Shown here one piece after another: positions 18,955 through 30,903 of a DNA stretch of 64,000 bases (position 1 is its first letter; every line of letters begins with the position of its first letter). The position numbers and the translations under genes are program-made. The notes beneath the pieces were generated by a model that was not told the DNA's origin, searched no databases, and was given only the letters and a program-made list of their open reading frames with translations. Origin of the DNA: Parafrankia irregularis (GTDB lineage: Bacteria > Actinomycetota > Actinomycetes > Frankiales > Frankiaceae); assembly GCF_001536285.1 (NCBI RefSeq), contig NZ_FAOZ01000008.1, positions 9,829-73,828 of the forward strand, written 5' to 3'.

Positions 18955-20064
18955 ATGCGCGAGTACCTGCTCGTCTTCGCGGTCGCGGCGGCGGTCACCT
19001 TCCTCACGACTCCGGTCGCCCGCTGGATCGCCTTCCGCATCGGTGCGGTCGCGTGGCCGCGGGCCCGCGACGTGCACGCGACCCCGACGCCGCGCCTCGG
19101 CGGTCTGGCGATGCTCGCCGGGCTCTACGCCGGCCTCGAGGTAGCGGACCGGCTCCCCTTTCTCTCGGTGGTCTCCCAGGACTGGTCGGAGACGAGGGCG
19201 GTGCTCGTCGCGGGGACGCTGATCTGCCTGCTCGGGGTGGCCGACGACCGCTGGGAGCTGGACTCGCTGACCAAGCTCGCGGGCCAGGTGGCCGCGGCGG
19301 GGGTCATGGTCCTGCTGGGTGTGCAATGGTCCTTCGCGATCGACCGGGACAGCCAGACCACCATCAGCTTCGGGCCCGAAACCGCTGTGCCGCTGTCCAT
19401 TCTCGCGACGCTCATCCTGGTCAACGCGATGAACTTCATCGACGGCCTGGACGGGCTCGCCGCCGGCGTCGCCGCGATCGCGGCCGGGGCGACCTTCTAC
19501 TTCGCCTATCAGATCGCGGTGATCAACGGTTTCTACCGGGCCTCACCGGCGGCCCTGCTCGCGGCTGTCACGGCGGGTGTCTGCGTCGGCTTCCTGCCGC
19601 ACAACTTCAATCCGGCCCGGCTGTTCATGGGGGACTCGGGATCGATGCTCATCGGGCTCCTTTCGGCGGCCTCGATGATCTCGGTGACGGGTCAGGTCGC
19701 GTACGGGGGTTACGCTGGACCCTCCCGGCAGCTACCGTCGCTTATCCCGCTGGCGATTCCGCTCGCGGTGCTCGCCGTGCCGGTGCTGGACTTCGGGCTG
19801 GCGGTGATCCGGCGCACGAAGGCGGGTCGCTCGCCGTTCGCTGCGGACAAAATGCATCTACATCATCGAATTCTTTCCATCGGAAACTCCCATGTCAGGG
19901 CGGTTCTGCTGATGTACTTCTGGGCCGCGCTCGTCGGCTTCGGGGGAGTGGCGGCATCTTTCTCGGACTCGCCGCTCCCGATCCTCGCCGCGACCGTCGG
20001 TGTGGGCCTGCTGGCGCTGGTCGCCCTGCTGCTCACCGGGCAGCGAGCGGCGCGTCGGGCATGA
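18955..20064 (+). CDS. wecA: Undecaprenyl-phosphate GlcNAc-1-phosphate transferase
   Basis: This polytopic MraY/WecA-family enzyme (369 residues, about 10-11 membrane helices) transfers a sugar-1-phosphate to a polyprenyl phosphate and starts cell-wall glycan linker synthesis. Motifs are DDRWELD, the NAMNFIDGLDGLA aspartates, HNFNPARLFMGDSGS, and DKMHLHHRIL in the last cytoplasmic loop. The HIHH-like MHLHH favours WecA/TagO over MraY. It sits where rfe/wecA lies in Mycobacterium and overlaps the next gene as ATGA. Confidence 0.93.
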   Translation: MREYLLVFAVAAAVTFLTTPVARWIAFRIGAVAWPRARDVHATPTPRLGGLAMLAGLYAGLEVADRLPFLSVVSQDWSETRAVLVAGTLICLLGVADDRWELDSLTKLAGQVAAAGVMVLLGVQWSFAIDRDSQTTISFGPETAVPLSILATLILVNAMNFIDGLDGLAAGVAAIAAGATFYFAYQIAVINGFYRASPAALLAAVTAGVCVGFLPHNFNPARLFMGDSGSMLIGLLSAASMISVTGQVAYGGYAGPSRQLPSLIPLAIPLAVLAVPVLDFGLAVIRRTKAGRSPFAADKMHLHHRILSIGNSHVRAVLLMYFWAALVGFGGVAASFSDSPLPILAATVGVGLLALVALLLTGQRAARRA

Positions 20065-20555
20065 TCGCCACCGCGCTGCCCGCGTTGCGTGCCGGCCTGT
20101 GCGCGATGGCGGCCCTGCTGGTCGTCGTGCTGACCCTCGGGGGTGTCCTGCGGGGTGCGTCCGGGGTGGCGGGGGCCGCCCTCGCTGTCGGCCTGGTCGC
20201 GGCCTTCTTCGCGCTGGGCAAGCTCGCTCTGGTCGCGGTGGCCCGCCGCGGCGCCACCACGATGCTGCTGCCGGCGGCGCTCGGCGTCTACGCGGCGAAG
20301 GTGGCTGTCCTCGGCGTGGTCCTGCTCGCCCTGCGGGACGCGACCGCGATCGACCTGCCCAGCTTCGCCTGGTCGATCATGGCGGCCACGCTGTGCTGGG
20401 TGGGGGCCGAGGTGTGGGTCGCCGCCCGGCTGCGGGTGCCGTTCTACGATCCGCAGACCTTCGATCCGTCCCGGGTCGCACCGCTTTTCTCCGCCCAGGG
20501 GCGCCCGTCCGGGGGCACCTCCGCCGCGGCCGCACCGTCACACGAGGAGCTGTAG
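20061..20555 (+). CDS. Four-helix membrane protein upstream of ATP synthase (AtpI-like)
   Basis: The 164-residue product has four hydrophobic segments (about 8-30, 34-60, 68-92, 99-122) and a Pro/Ser-rich cytoplasmic tail. It overlaps wecA by ATGA. Its position matches the small membrane gene between rfe and the AtpI/AtpB genes in Mycobacterium (Rv1303). It resembles ATP synthase protein I only in topology and place. If it is AtpI-like, it would assist c-ring assembly or Mg uptake. Confidence 0.75.
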   Translation: MIATALPALRAGLCAMAALLVVVLTLGGVLRGASGVAGAALAVGLVAAFFALGKLALVAVARRGATTMLLPAALGVYAAKVAVLGVVLLALRDATAIDLPSFAWSIMAATLCWVGAEVWVAARLRVPFYDPQTFDPSRVAPLFSAQGRPSGGTSAAAAPSHEEL

Positions 20556-20561
20556 GCAAGC

Positions 20562-20918
20562 ATGGTCAGCCGCAGGCAGTCCGAGGTGGGCGCGGCCCTG
20601 GACAGGTCGTCAGCCCGGATTAGGCGCAACGTGGCGGCGGACAGCACCAATGGGCGGAATCGCGGCCATTCGGGCAAAAAGGGCAGTGGTGAAAAGGATG
20701 AAAGACTAAGATCGGGACCGGTCGATGCCGGCCCGCCGCCGGGAGAGGCCTGGGGCATCATCGGCACACTCGTGGCCGGCGGTGGGTTCTGGGGGCTGGT
20801 GGGTATTGGTGTCGATCACCTGGCGGGCTTCGGCCCCGTGTTCTTTCCGATCGGGCTTGTCGTCGGTATGGTCGCCTCGCTCTATCTGGTCATCTACCGT
20901 TTCGGCGCGCGCCGTTGA
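20562..20918 (+). CDS. AtpZ/AtpI-family protein
   Basis: The 118-residue product has a charged N-terminal half (about 1-58) and two membrane helices with AWGIIGTLVAGGGFWGLVG and PIGLVVGMVASLYLVIYRF. The G-hairpin-G pattern with a conserved Asp (GVDHL) is the AtpZ/AtpI signature. These small proteins are encoded before atpB in many bacteria and help assemble Fo or import Mg2+. ATG 20562 follows the previous stop by only 6 bases. Confidence 0.8.
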   Translation: MVSRRQSEVGAALDRSSARIRRNVAADSTNGRNRGHSGKKGSGEKDERLRSGPVDAGPPPGEAWGIIGTLVAGGGFWGLVGIGVDHLAGFGPVFFPIGLVVGMVASLYLVIYRFGARR

Positions 20919-21304
20919 CGGAGCGTGTTGTTGGCGGGGCGTTGGGCGACGCATCGACAACGTAGTGTGACAATATGTCCAAAAACCCAACGGAAGATGA
21001 ACGTTCGACCGTCCGTCGGAGATCTTAGTCCTGCAACGAGTGCTCTCACGCGCCCGGCCGGATAGCATCTGCCCTGTCGAGGAGCGTCTGTGGATGCTGT
21101 CGGCACTGGGCGCCCCGCTTCGACCGCATCGGTACCGGGACAGTGAGTCCCCTGCCACCGAAGCTCTGAACGGGTAGTGCTCAGCGGTCCTCCGCTTGTC
21201 TTTGATTGCCCGGGGCGGCGGCCCATCCCGTATAGGGTGAGGTCGATCCAGCCCTGGGGGGATCGCGAACTTTGTCAGCATAAATGATCTTGGAGGTATC
21301 GGAA
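20919..21304 (+). promoter_or_regulatory. atp operon upstream region
   Basis: About 385 bases without a gene lie before atpB. TAGGGT inside CGTATAGGGTGAGG (around 21233-21240) is a good -10-like box about 65 bases before the start, but no matching -35 is evident. A 7-bp inverted repeat (CGTTGGG near 20939 and CCCAACG near 20985) encloses the AT-richest part. The main operon promoter is probably here. Confidence 0.4.
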
Positions 21305-22180
21305 GTGCCGAGCGGATCGGTGCTCTTGGCGGCCGACGATGGCTTCCACGGGCCGACTCCCGATGTCTTCAAGCCGAAGAGCTGGTTCGAGTTCGACCTG
21401 GGACCGATCGACTTCTACTTCAACAAGTGGACCGCGCTGACGCTGTTCGTGGCGCTCTTCGTCGGAGTCTTCCTCTGGCTGGGGTTCCGCAAGGCGACGC
21501 TGGTGCCGCGCGGCCTACAGAACTTCTGTGAGTCGATCTACGACTTCGTCGACATCTCGATCGCGCGGAACGTGATCGGGGAGCGGGGTAAGACCTTTGC
21601 CCCGTACCTGACCATTCTCTTCTGCTTCATCCTGGTCGCGAACGTCATGGCGGTCATTCCCGTCGCCCAGTTCCCGGTGACGTCCCGGATCGCGGTTCCG
21701 CTGATCCTGGCGCTGACCAGCTGGGTGATCTTCAACGTCGTCGGTATCCGTGAACACGGGTTCGGTGGCTACTTCAAGGACATGCTGGTCCCGGCACCGA
21801 CCGCCCCGCTGTTCGTCAAGATCATCCTGGCGCCCATCGAGTTCGTCTCGACCATCGTCGCCCGGCCCGCCACGCTGGCCATCCGGTTGTTCGCCAACAT
21901 GTTCGCCGGCCACATGCTGCTGCTCGTGTTCGCTCTCGGTGCCGACTACCTGCTACCCAAGCCGCAGTTCATCTTCGGTGTGGTCTCCGGTGTGGTGGCA
22001 ATCGGCCTGACCGCCTTCGAGTTGATGATCGACGTCCTGCAGGCCTATATCTTCACGGTCCTGACAGCCGCCTACATCGGCGGAGCGATCTCCTCGCACG
22101 GTGGCGACCACGGTGCGGACCACGCCCATGGCCACGAACACAGCGAACCGGTCGCCGCCGTCGCGGTGGCGCGGGCCTGA
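21305..22180 (+). CDS. atpB: ATP synthase Fo subunit a
   Basis: Subunit a forms the proton half-channels against the c-ring. I chose GTG 21305 ([17 protein letters not shown]) because GGAGG lies 8 bases upstream; the frame opens at ATG 21284. The 291-residue product has about 6 membrane helices. The essential Arg lies in [16 protein letters not shown], and the last helix contains [15 protein letters not shown]. The C-terminal tail is His-rich ([15 protein letters not shown]), which is longer and more metal-binding-like than usual. Confidence 0.96.
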   Translation: MPSGSVLLAADDGFHGPTPDVFKPKSWFEFDLGPIDFYFNKWTALTLFVALFVGVFLWLGFRKATLVPRGLQNFCESIYDFVDISIARNVIGERGKTFAPYLTILFCFILVANVMAVIPVAQFPVTSRIAVPLILALTSWVIFNVVGIREHGFGGYFKDMLVPAPTAPLFVKIILAPIEFVSTIVARPATLAIRLFANMFAGHMLLLVFALGADYLLPKPQFIFGVVSGVVAIGLTAFELMIDVLQAYIFTVLTAAYIGGAISSHGGDHGADHAHGHEHSEPVAAVAVARA

Positions 22181-22248
22181 AGCCAAACGACCCACGCGCA
22201 CCGTGGGAGATCCCCGGTGCATTGACCACAGAAGGACGGATAACAACG

Positions 22249-22497
22249 ATGTCTCTTTCCGCGTCCGCGTTGCTCGCCGCTGATGAGGCCATCAGCGGCA
22301 ACATCGGGACGGTGGCCTACGGCATCGCCACCCTTGGTCCCGGCATCGGCGTCGGCATCATCTTCGGTCTGGGTGTTCAGGCGATCGCTCGCCAGCCCGA
22401 GGCCGAGCAGGTGGCTTTCCGGTACATGCTGATCGGCTTCGCCGTCGTCGAGGCGCTCGCCCTCATCGGCTTCGTCGTGCCGTTCGTCTTCACCTGA
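22249..22497 (+). CDS. atpE: ATP synthase Fo subunit c
   Basis: The 82-residue proteolipid has two membrane helices joined by the polar loop ARQPEAEQ. The proton-carrying glutamate lies in the second helix (FAVVEALALIGFV). ATG 22249 has GAAGGA upstream. The first helix is the glycine-rich GIGVGIIFGLG typical of c-rings. Confidence 0.97.
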   Translation: MSLSASALLAADEAISGNIGTVAYGIATLGPGIGVGIIFGLGVQAIARQPEAEQVAFRYMLIGFAVVEALALIGFVVPFVFT

Positions 22498-22510
22498 TCC
22501 GGGGCGCCTG

Positions 22511-23089
22511 GTGCTGCACACACTCATTCTCGCCGCCGAAGAAGGCGCGGAGCACGAGGACAGCGTCCTTGTGCCGCCGCTCGCCGAGCTGATCGTCGGC
22601 CTGCTGGCCTTCGGCCTGCTCGTGGGCTTCTTCTTCTGGAAGGTCTATCCGCAGGTCCGCAAGACCTATGCGGAACGGACCGAACGCATCGAAGGTGGCC
22701 TCAAGCGCGCGGAGACGGCGCAGGCGGAGGCACAGGTCCTGCTCGAGCAGTACCGCTCCCAGCTCGCCGAAGCCCGGACCGAGGCGGCTCGCATCCGCGA
22801 GGACGCCCAGGCCCAGGGGCGGCAGATCGTCGAGGAACTGCGCGCGCAGGCCCAGCAGGAGGTCGCCGAGATCCGGGAACGCGCCGACGCGACACTGGTG
22901 GCCGAACGGGCCCAGGTCGTGGCGTCGGTGCGCCGCGAGATCGGCGAGATCGCGCTCGAGCTCGCCACCCGCATCGTCGGGCGCGAGCTTGAGAACGACG
23001 CGAGCCAGCGGCAGCTCGTCGACGACTTCATTGCGGGTCTCGACGAGGCGCCGCGTCCCGCGGCCGCCCCGGCCGGGCCGGGGGCCTGA
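22511..23089 (+). CDS. atpF: ATP synthase Fo subunit b
   Basis: The 192-residue peripheral stalk subunit has one N-terminal membrane helix (about 23-47, LAELIVGLLAFGLLVGFFFW) followed by a long charged coiled coil to about 165 and a Pro/Ala tail. The GTG start is 13 bases after the atpE stop. It holds delta and the alpha/beta head against rotation. Unlike mycobacteria, b and delta are separate genes here. Confidence 0.95.
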   Translation: MLHTLILAAEEGAEHEDSVLVPPLAELIVGLLAFGLLVGFFFWKVYPQVRKTYAERTERIEGGLKRAETAQAEAQVLLEQYRSQLAEARTEAARIREDAQAQGRQIVEELRAQAQQEVAEIRERADATLVAERAQVVASVRREIGEIALELATRIVGRELENDASQRQLVDDFIAGLDEAPRPAAAPAGPGA

Positions 23090-23091
23090 CG

Positions 23092-23931
23092 GTGGAGGGA
23101 GCCAGCCGGCAGTCACTCGCCGCCGCCAGGTCGGTCCTCGACCAGGTGACGGCGGTGCCGGTCGGTGCCACCGCCGGCTCCGGGCAGCCGGATGTGCGCT
23201 CGATCGCCGAGGAGCTCGGAGCGGTCGCGGCACTCATCGGTCGTGAGGCGACGGTCCGCCGTGCGCTGACCGATCCCGGTGCGCCGGCGCAGTCGCGGGC
23301 GGGTCTCGCCAGCCGTCTGTTCGGTACCCAGATCAGCCCGGCGTCGCTCTCCGTGGTCTCAGCGGCCGTCTCCGGCCGCTGGTCCCGGCCGATCGACCTG
23401 CGCCTCGCACTGGAGGAGCTCGCGGTCGAGGCCACCCTGGCCGAGGCGCAGGCGGCTGAGGTGCTGGACGAGGTGGAGGACGAGCTGTTCCGGTTCGGCC
23501 GCATTCTCGGGCAGAACCCGCAGCTCTCCCTCGCACTCACCGATCCGGCCGCGCCGGCGGCCGCGAAGGCCGCCCTCGTGTCCCGGCTGTTGTCCGGCCG
23601 GGCCCACCCGGTGACCGTCCGGCTGGCTCAACAGACGACCGCCGACCCCTCACAGGGCGACGTCGAACGGCGTCTGGAGAATCTGAGCCGGATCGCGGCT
23701 GCCCGCCGCGGGCGGGTGGTCGCCGTGGTCCGGACCGCGACCGTGCTCGACGAAGACCAGATCGCAAGGCTGAAGGCGGCCGTCAGTCGTTTCTTCGGCC
23801 GGCAGATCCAGCTCCAGATCGACCTCGACCCGTCCATCCTCGGCGGTCTGTCCGTGCGGGTCGGCGACGAGGTCGTGGACGGCACCGTCCTGCGCCGGCT
23901 CGCCGCGGCCCGCCGCGGGCTGACGGGCTAG
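23092..23931 (+). CDS. atpH: ATP synthase F1 subunit delta
   Basis: This 279-residue stalk subunit links b to the top of the alpha/beta head. It is longer than the 177 residues of E. coli delta because of an N-terminal helical extension, a common actinobacterial feature. The C-terminal signature LDPSILGGLSVRVGDEVVDG is intact. GTG 23092 follows atpF by two bases. Confidence 0.95.
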   Translation: MEGASRQSLAAARSVLDQVTAVPVGATAGSGQPDVRSIAEELGAVAALIGREATVRRALTDPGAPAQSRAGLASRLFGTQISPASLSVVSAAVSGRWSRPIDLRLALEELAVEATLAEAQAAEVLDEVEDELFRFGRILGQNPQLSLALTDPAAPAAAKAALVSRLLSGRAHPVTVRLAQQTTADPSQGDVERRLENLSRIAAARRGRVVAVVRTATVLDEDQIARLKAAVSRFFGRQIQLQIDLDPSILGGLSVRVGDEVVDGTVLRRLAAARRGLTG

Positions 23932-24030
23932 GCCTGGACGCGCGATGGGCGAGCGCAGACCGGGCCCGAGGCCAGGGCCGGCAGTGACGACCTATGACCA
24001 GATCCACGTCAGCCATGAAGGACCAACGCG

Positions 24031-25689
24031 ATGACTGAGCTGTCCATCCGGCCGGAGGAGATCCGCGACGCCCTCCGGGAGTACGTCGACTCCTTCCAGG
24101 CCACCTCCGGTGAGCGGGAGGAGGTCGGCCGCGTTGTCGTGACCGGTGACGGGATCGCGCGGGTCGAGGGCCTTCCGCACACGATGACCAACGAGCTGCT
24201 GGAGTTCCACGGCGGCGTGCTGGGCCTCGCTCTCAACCTCGAGGTCGGCGAGATCGGCTGCGTCATCCTCGGCGAGGCCGAGCACATCGAGGAGGGCCAG
24301 GAGGTCCGCCGCACCGGCGAGATCCTCGCCGTCCCGGTGGGCGACGGCTTCCTCGGCCGGGTCGTCGACCCGCTGGGCCGGCCGGTCGACGGCCTCGGTG
24401 ACATCGTGGCCGAGGGCACCCGTGCCCTCGAGCTGCAGGCGCCGTCGGTCGTGGAGCGCCAGCCCGTCAAGGAGCCGCTGCAGACCGGCATCAAGGCCAT
24501 CGACGCGATGACCGCCATCGGTCGTGGTCAGCGTCAGCTGATCATCGGCGACCGGCAGACCGGCAAGACGACGGTCGCGATCGACGCGATCATCAACCAG
24601 CGTGACAACTGGCTGTCCGGCGACCCGAAGAAGCAGGTCAAGTGCGTCTACGTCGCCATCGGCCAGAAGAAGTCGACCATCCGCGAGGTCGTCAACACCC
24701 TTGAAGAGGCCGGCGCGCTGGCCTACACGACCATCGTCGCCGCCCCGGCGGACGAGCCGGCCGGCTTCAAGTACATCGCCGCCTACACCGGTTCCGCCAT
24801 CGGGCAGCACTGGATGTACAACGGGCAGCACGCGCTGGTGGTCTTCGACGACCTCTCCAAGCAGGCCGAGGCCTACCGGGCCATCTCGCTGCTGCTGCGC
24901 CGCCCGCCGGGCCGTGAGGCCTACCCGGGCGACGTCTTCTACTTGCACTCCCGCCTGCTGGAGCGCTGCGCGAAGCTCTCGGACGAGCTGGGCGGCGGTT
25001 CGCTGACCGGGCTGCCGATCATCGAGACGAAGGCCAACGACATCTCGGCCTACATCCCGACGAACGTCATCTCGATCACCGACGGCCAGATCTTCCTGGA
25101 GTCCGACCTGTTCAACCAGGGCGTCCGGCCGGCGATCAACGTCGGTACCTCGGTCTCCCGAGTTGGTGGTAGCGCGCAGGTCAAGGCGATGAAGTCGGTC
25201 GCCGGCCGGCTTCGGCTCGACCTGGCCCAGTACCGCGAGCTGGAGGCCTTCTCGGCGTTCGGCTCCGACCTGGACAAGGCCTCGCGCGACCAGCTCGCCC
25301 GCGGTGCGCGGCTGGTGGAGCTGCTCAAGCAGCCCCAGAACAAGCCGTTCTCCGTCGAGCGCCAGGTCGTCTCCATCTGGGCCGGCACCACCGGCAAGCT
25401 GGACGACGTGCCGGTCGAGGACATCCGCCGCTTCGAGACCGAGTTCCTCGACTTCGTCGGGCGGACCCACGGCGGCATCTACGACACGATCGTCAACTCC
25501 GGCAAGCTCGGTGACGACACCGTTGCCTCGCTGACCTCGGCGATCGCCGAGTTCAAGCAGCAGTTCACCCTGACGAGCGGCAGCCCGCTGGTGAACGAGG
25601 CCACCCCGGAGGCGCTCGACCCGTCCGCGGTCGAGCGTGAGGAGATCGCCGTCCACCACCCGAAGCCGTCCGAGAACAAGGGCCGCTGA
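24031..25689 (+). CDS. atpA: ATP synthase F1 subunit alpha
   Basis: This is the 552-residue non-catalytic nucleotide-binding subunit. Walker A is [13 protein letters not shown] near 170, and the arginine finger lies in the [10 protein letters not shown] / SVSRVGG region. The C-terminus is the extended actinobacterial form ending [14 protein letters not shown] 24031 follows GAAGGA. It is co-transcribed with the rest of the operon. Confidence 0.97.
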   Translation: MTELSIRPEEIRDALREYVDSFQATSGEREEVGRVVVTGDGIARVEGLPHTMTNELLEFHGGVLGLALNLEVGEIGCVILGEAEHIEEGQEVRRTGEILAVPVGDGFLGRVVDPLGRPVDGLGDIVAEGTRALELQAPSVVERQPVKEPLQTGIKAIDAMTAIGRGQRQLIIGDRQTGKTTVAIDAIINQRDNWLSGDPKKQVKCVYVAIGQKKSTIREVVNTLEEAGALAYTTIVAAPADEPAGFKYIAAYTGSAIGQHWMYNGQHALVVFDDLSKQAEAYRAISLLLRRPPGREAYPGDVFYLHSRLLERCAKLSDELGGGSLTGLPIIETKANDISAYIPTNVISITDGQIFLESDLFNQGVRPAINVGTSVSRVGGSAQVKAMKSVAGRLRLDLAQYRELEAFSAFGSDLDKASRDQLARGARLVELLKQPQNKPFSVERQVVSIWAGTTGKLDDVPVEDIRRFETEFLDFVGRTHGGIYDTIVNSGKLGDDTVASLTSAIAEFKQQFTLTSGSPLVNEATPEALDPSAVEREEIAVHHPKPSENKGR

Positions 25690-25692
25690 CCG

Positions 25693-28120
<2,428 letters not shown>

Positions 28121-28121
<1 letters not shown>

Positions 28122-28378
28122 TGCCGATGCGGGTGGCGATCGTCTCGCCCGAGCAGGAGGTGTGGTCCGGCGACGCCGACATGGTCGTCGCCCGGACCGT
28201 CGAGGGCGACATCGGTGTCCTGCCGGGCCACGTCCCGATGCTGGCGGTCCTGGTCCGTGACCAGGTCGTCCGCGTGAAGGTCGGCTCGCAGGAGATCTCC
28301 GCCGGTGTCGACGGCGGCTTCCTGTCCGTCACCAAGGAGGGCGTCAGCATCCTCGCGGAAAGCGCGACGGTCGCCTGA
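28121..28378 (+). CDS. atpC: ATP synthase F1 subunit epsilon, short form
   Basis: The 85-residue product covers only the N-terminal beta-sandwich (MPMRVAIVSPEQEVWSGDAD through EGVSILAESATVA) that binds gamma and the c-ring. The C-terminal helical hairpin found in most epsilon subunits (about 120-140 residues) is absent, and no continuation is seen in another frame, so this looks like a natural short form rather than a frameshift. Such an enzyme would lack epsilon-mediated inhibition of ATP hydrolysis. Confidence 0.93.
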
Positions 28379-28533
28379 CCTGCACTCCTTTGTTCTGAAC
28401 TGTTGTTCTGACTCTGGCCCGGTTTCCGGTGCTGGCACCCCGCCAGCGCCGAGCCCGGGCCAGATCCGTTTTCCCCCGGGATTCGACCGCTCATCCGCTT
28501 CTCCACGGAGAGCCTTGCTCCCGGGCAAGATTT

Positions 28534-28567
28534 GAGGATTCTGGCTGCTGGGACGACCAAAATCCTC
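28534..28567. terminator. Possible bidirectional terminator after the atp operon
   Basis: GAGGATT (28534-28540) pairs with AATCCTC (28561-28567) over a 20-base loop. It lies between the convergent ends of atpC and the adenosyltransferase gene. Confidence 0.4.
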
Positions 28568-28596
28568 GGATCTTCGGGCCTGCCGGCGGCGTTCGC

Positions 28597-29187
28597 TCAG
28601 CCTCCGGCGCCGGGCTTCCACAGCACGTCGCCGTTGGGGTTCGCGACCCTGGACAGGATGAACAGCAGGTCCGACAGGCGGTTCAGGTAGCGGGCGGGCA
28701 GCGGGTTCGTGCTGTCCGGCTCCGCCTCGAGCAGCGCCCAGCAGGACCGTTCGGCCCGACGGGCCACGGTGCGTGCCACGTGGAGCAGTGCCGCGGCGGG
28801 AGTGCCCCCCGGCAGGATGAACGAGTTGAGCTTCGTCAGCGTCTCGTTGTACCGGTCGCAGGCCTCCTCCAACCGGTCGACATACGTGTCGGTGATCCGC
28901 AGCGGTGGGTACTTCGGCTCCGCGACCACGGGGGAGCACAGGTCCGCGCCCACGTCGAACAGGTCGTTCTGCACCTGGGCGAGCGTCTCCCGCACCTCGG
29001 CGCCGGGATCCCCGAGAGCGCCGAGATCCCCGAGGGCGAGCGCCACCCCGATCGCCGCGTTCGTCTCGTCGACGTCCGCGTAGGCCGCCAGCCGCACCGA
29101 CGTCTTCGGCACCCGCGACATGTCGCCCAGCGCCGTCGTCCCGTCGTCGCCGGTCCGGGTGTAGATCCGGGTCAGGTGCACCGCCAT
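28597..29187 (-). CDS. pduO: PduO-type cob(I)alamin adenosyltransferase
   Basis: This enzyme transfers the adenosyl group of ATP to cob(I)alamin, making coenzyme B12. The 196-residue product has the PduO/MMAB marks: TRTGDDGTT near the N-terminus, VDETNAAIG, FILPGGTPAAALLHVART, and RRAERSCWALL with LNRLSDLLFILSR. The adenosylcobalamin it makes is needed by the ethylmalonyl-CoA mutase encoded at 34675. It faces the atp operon convergently. Confidence 0.95.
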   Translation of the reverse strand: MAVHLTRIYTRTGDDGTTALGDMSRVPKTSVRLAAYADVDETNAAIGVALALGDLGALGDPGAEVRETLAQVQNDLFDVGADLCSPVVAEPKYPPLRITDTYVDRLEEACDRYNETLTKLNSFILPGGTPAAALLHVARTVARRAERSCWALLEAEPDSTNPLPARYLNRLSDLLFILSRVANPNGDVLWKPGAGG

Positions 29188-29250
29188 GCCGTCACTGTAT
29201 GGGGGAGCCTGCGCGGATGCCCGCGGTTACAGCCGGCGCGATCGCGATCG

Positions 29251-30195
29251 CTACTGTGACCCGTCCGCGCCGCCCGGGTCGAGAATCGGGGCGAGGACGG
29301 CGTGTACGACGCTCGCGTCGTCGCTGGCGCCGAATCTCGGACGGCGGACGCGGTCGGGGTCGGCCGCCTCCACCGCCCGCAGCCGCTCCACCAGTTCGCC
29401 GGCCGCTCCGTGGCGGACCGCGGCCAGCAGGGCACCGTAGCCGTCCACCAGACCGAACGGTTCCACCAGGCGGCCGAACCCGTCCGAGCAGATCAGAACC
29501 TCCGCGTCGCCGGTCAGCGGCACGCTCAGGCAGCGGGCGTGCGCGGCGGCGGCCGGGACGTCGCCGAGGATCCACGCGCCGGCGTCGGTGTTGCGGCGTC
29601 TGCGGTGGTCCAGCAGGGTCTCGTGGAGTCGCCCATAGGCTGTGGCCGGATCGTCGCCTCGGTCGAGGCTCGCCCGGACCCGGCCGAGCAGCTCACGCTC
29701 GACATCGTCGTACTGCGGATCCGTGAGGACCATCGGCTGACCGTCGGGGCCGTCGGGGCCGTCGGGGCCGTCGGAGTCGGCGGTGCTCGTGGTGGTTGCG
29801 GGGCTGGCGAAGCCGCTGAGCACGACGGGGGCGTCGCCGAGCAGACAGACATCCAGCAGGACGCCGCGCTGGCGGACCAGTGAGATCGCGGCGGTGGGGA
29901 ATCCGGACGAGCGGGCGGTGCCCGCGTCGACCAGCCCGGCTCGCCGACCCCGCTCGATCAGGTGCTCGATGAGCTCCACCAGGACGTCCCGCAGCGCCTG
30001 CCCGTCCCAGTCGACCTCGCTGAGATAGGCCCCGGCCAGGATGCTCACCCAGGCGGGCCCGGGCAGCCCGTCGAGGAGCGGTCCTGGCTCCAGCGCCGAG
30101 GCGCCGTCGATGACCCAGGCGCCGTCCGCGCGCGATCCGCAGGTGTCCTCGTTGTGAGCCTTGAACGACCAGCTCCTGGCCACCGTGGTGCGCAT
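29251..30195 (-). CDS. PP2C-like protein phosphatase
   Basis: The 314-residue product has PP2C-fold features: an early KAHNEDTCG with DGAWVIDGAS (the metal-binding Asp pair region), LLGDAPVV, and SDGFGRLVEPFGLVDG later on, where PP2C proteins have SDG. I chose ATG 30195 because the longer frame would overlap the divergent Nudix gene. A small Asp/Gly/Pro repeat (DGPDGPDGPDG) forms a linker near 190. It probably removes phosphate from a Ser/Thr protein; the target is unknown. It sits 63 bases upstream of the adenosyltransferase on the same strand and could be in its operon. Confidence 0.75.
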   Translation of the reverse strand: MRTTVARSWSFKAHNEDTCGSRADGAWVIDGASALEPGPLLDGLPGPAWVSILAGAYLSEVDWDGQALRDVLVELIEHLIERGRRAGLVDAGTARSSGFPTAAISLVRQRGVLLDVCLLGDAPVVLSGFASPATTTSTADSDGPDGPDGPDGQPMVLTDPQYDDVERELLGRVRASLDRGDDPATAYGRLHETLLDHRRRRNTDAGAWILGDVPAAAAHARCLSVPLTGDAEVLICSDGFGRLVEPFGLVDGYGALLAAVRHGAAGELVERLRAVEAADPDRVRRPRFGASDDASVVHAVLAPILDPGGADGSQ

Positions 30196-30268
30196 CCCGG
30201 TGATCGCCTCCCGCGTCGCCGAACCTGCCTCCTCAGAGTAGTAACACGCCGACACCAGGTGGTGGGAG

Positions 30269-30892
30269 GTGGCTGTCACGTCCACCGATGATGCGGGCGT
30301 GGACGTCCCGGGAGTTCTCCACACGCAGGTGAGCGTCGGTGTCAGCGTGGCCGCGGTGATCCGTAGGGGTGACGGTCGTGTGGTCTGCATTCGGCGGCGG
30401 GACAACGGGGCCTGGCAGATCCCGGGTGGGGTGCTCGACCGCGGCGAGACCTTTCACCAGGCGCTTCGCCGTGAGGTTCGCGAGGAGACCGGAATGTCGG
30501 TCGAGCCGGAGCGGCTCACCGGGATCTACCTGAACCTGCCGCTGGGCGTGGTCGCGCTGGTCTTTCTCTGCCGAGAGGGGCACGCCGAGGAACTGGCGGA
30601 GGCGGAGCCACCGACGGAGACCGAGGAGGCCACGGCGGTCGAGTGGCTCACGGTGGAGGAGGTCGTGCGGCGGTCGACGCCCGCGTTCGCCGTGCGGGTC
30701 ACGGACGCGCTGGCCGGTCGGCAGGAGCCTGTCCTGCGCCACCATGACGGCGTTCGTCTCCTTGGTGTGGAGAGTGGCGCGTTGGACGGCGTGGGAGAAG
30801 AGGCGTCAGCGGAGGCCGGACCGGGGGTCCGATCGTGGTCCACAGCGGCCAATCCCCGGGGTTGGTCTGAAGATCCCCCGCGCAGCACCTAG
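30269..30892 (+). CDS. Nudix hydrolase
   Basis: The complete Nudix box is present as [23 protein letters not shown] near residues 53-75, so Mg-dependent hydrolysis of a nucleoside-diphosphate derivative is expected; the substrate is unknown. The 207-residue product has a disordered C-terminal tail after about 160. The start is uncertain: GTG 30269 is the first codon, but its GGGAGG overlaps it, and internal GTG 30332 is possible. It is 11 bases upstream of murA and probably in one transcript with it. Confidence 0.88.
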   Translation: MAVTSTDDAGVDVPGVLHTQVSVGVSVAAVIRRGDGRVVCIRRRDNGAWQIPGGVLDRGETFHQALRREVREETGMSVEPERLTGIYLNLPLGVVALVFLCREGHAEELAEAEPPTETEEATAVEWLTVEEVVRRSTPAFAVRVTDALAGRQEPVLRHHDGVRLLGVESGALDGVGEEASAEAGPGVRSWSTAANPRGWSEDPPRST

Positions 30893-30903
30893 CATCGGAG
30901 CCC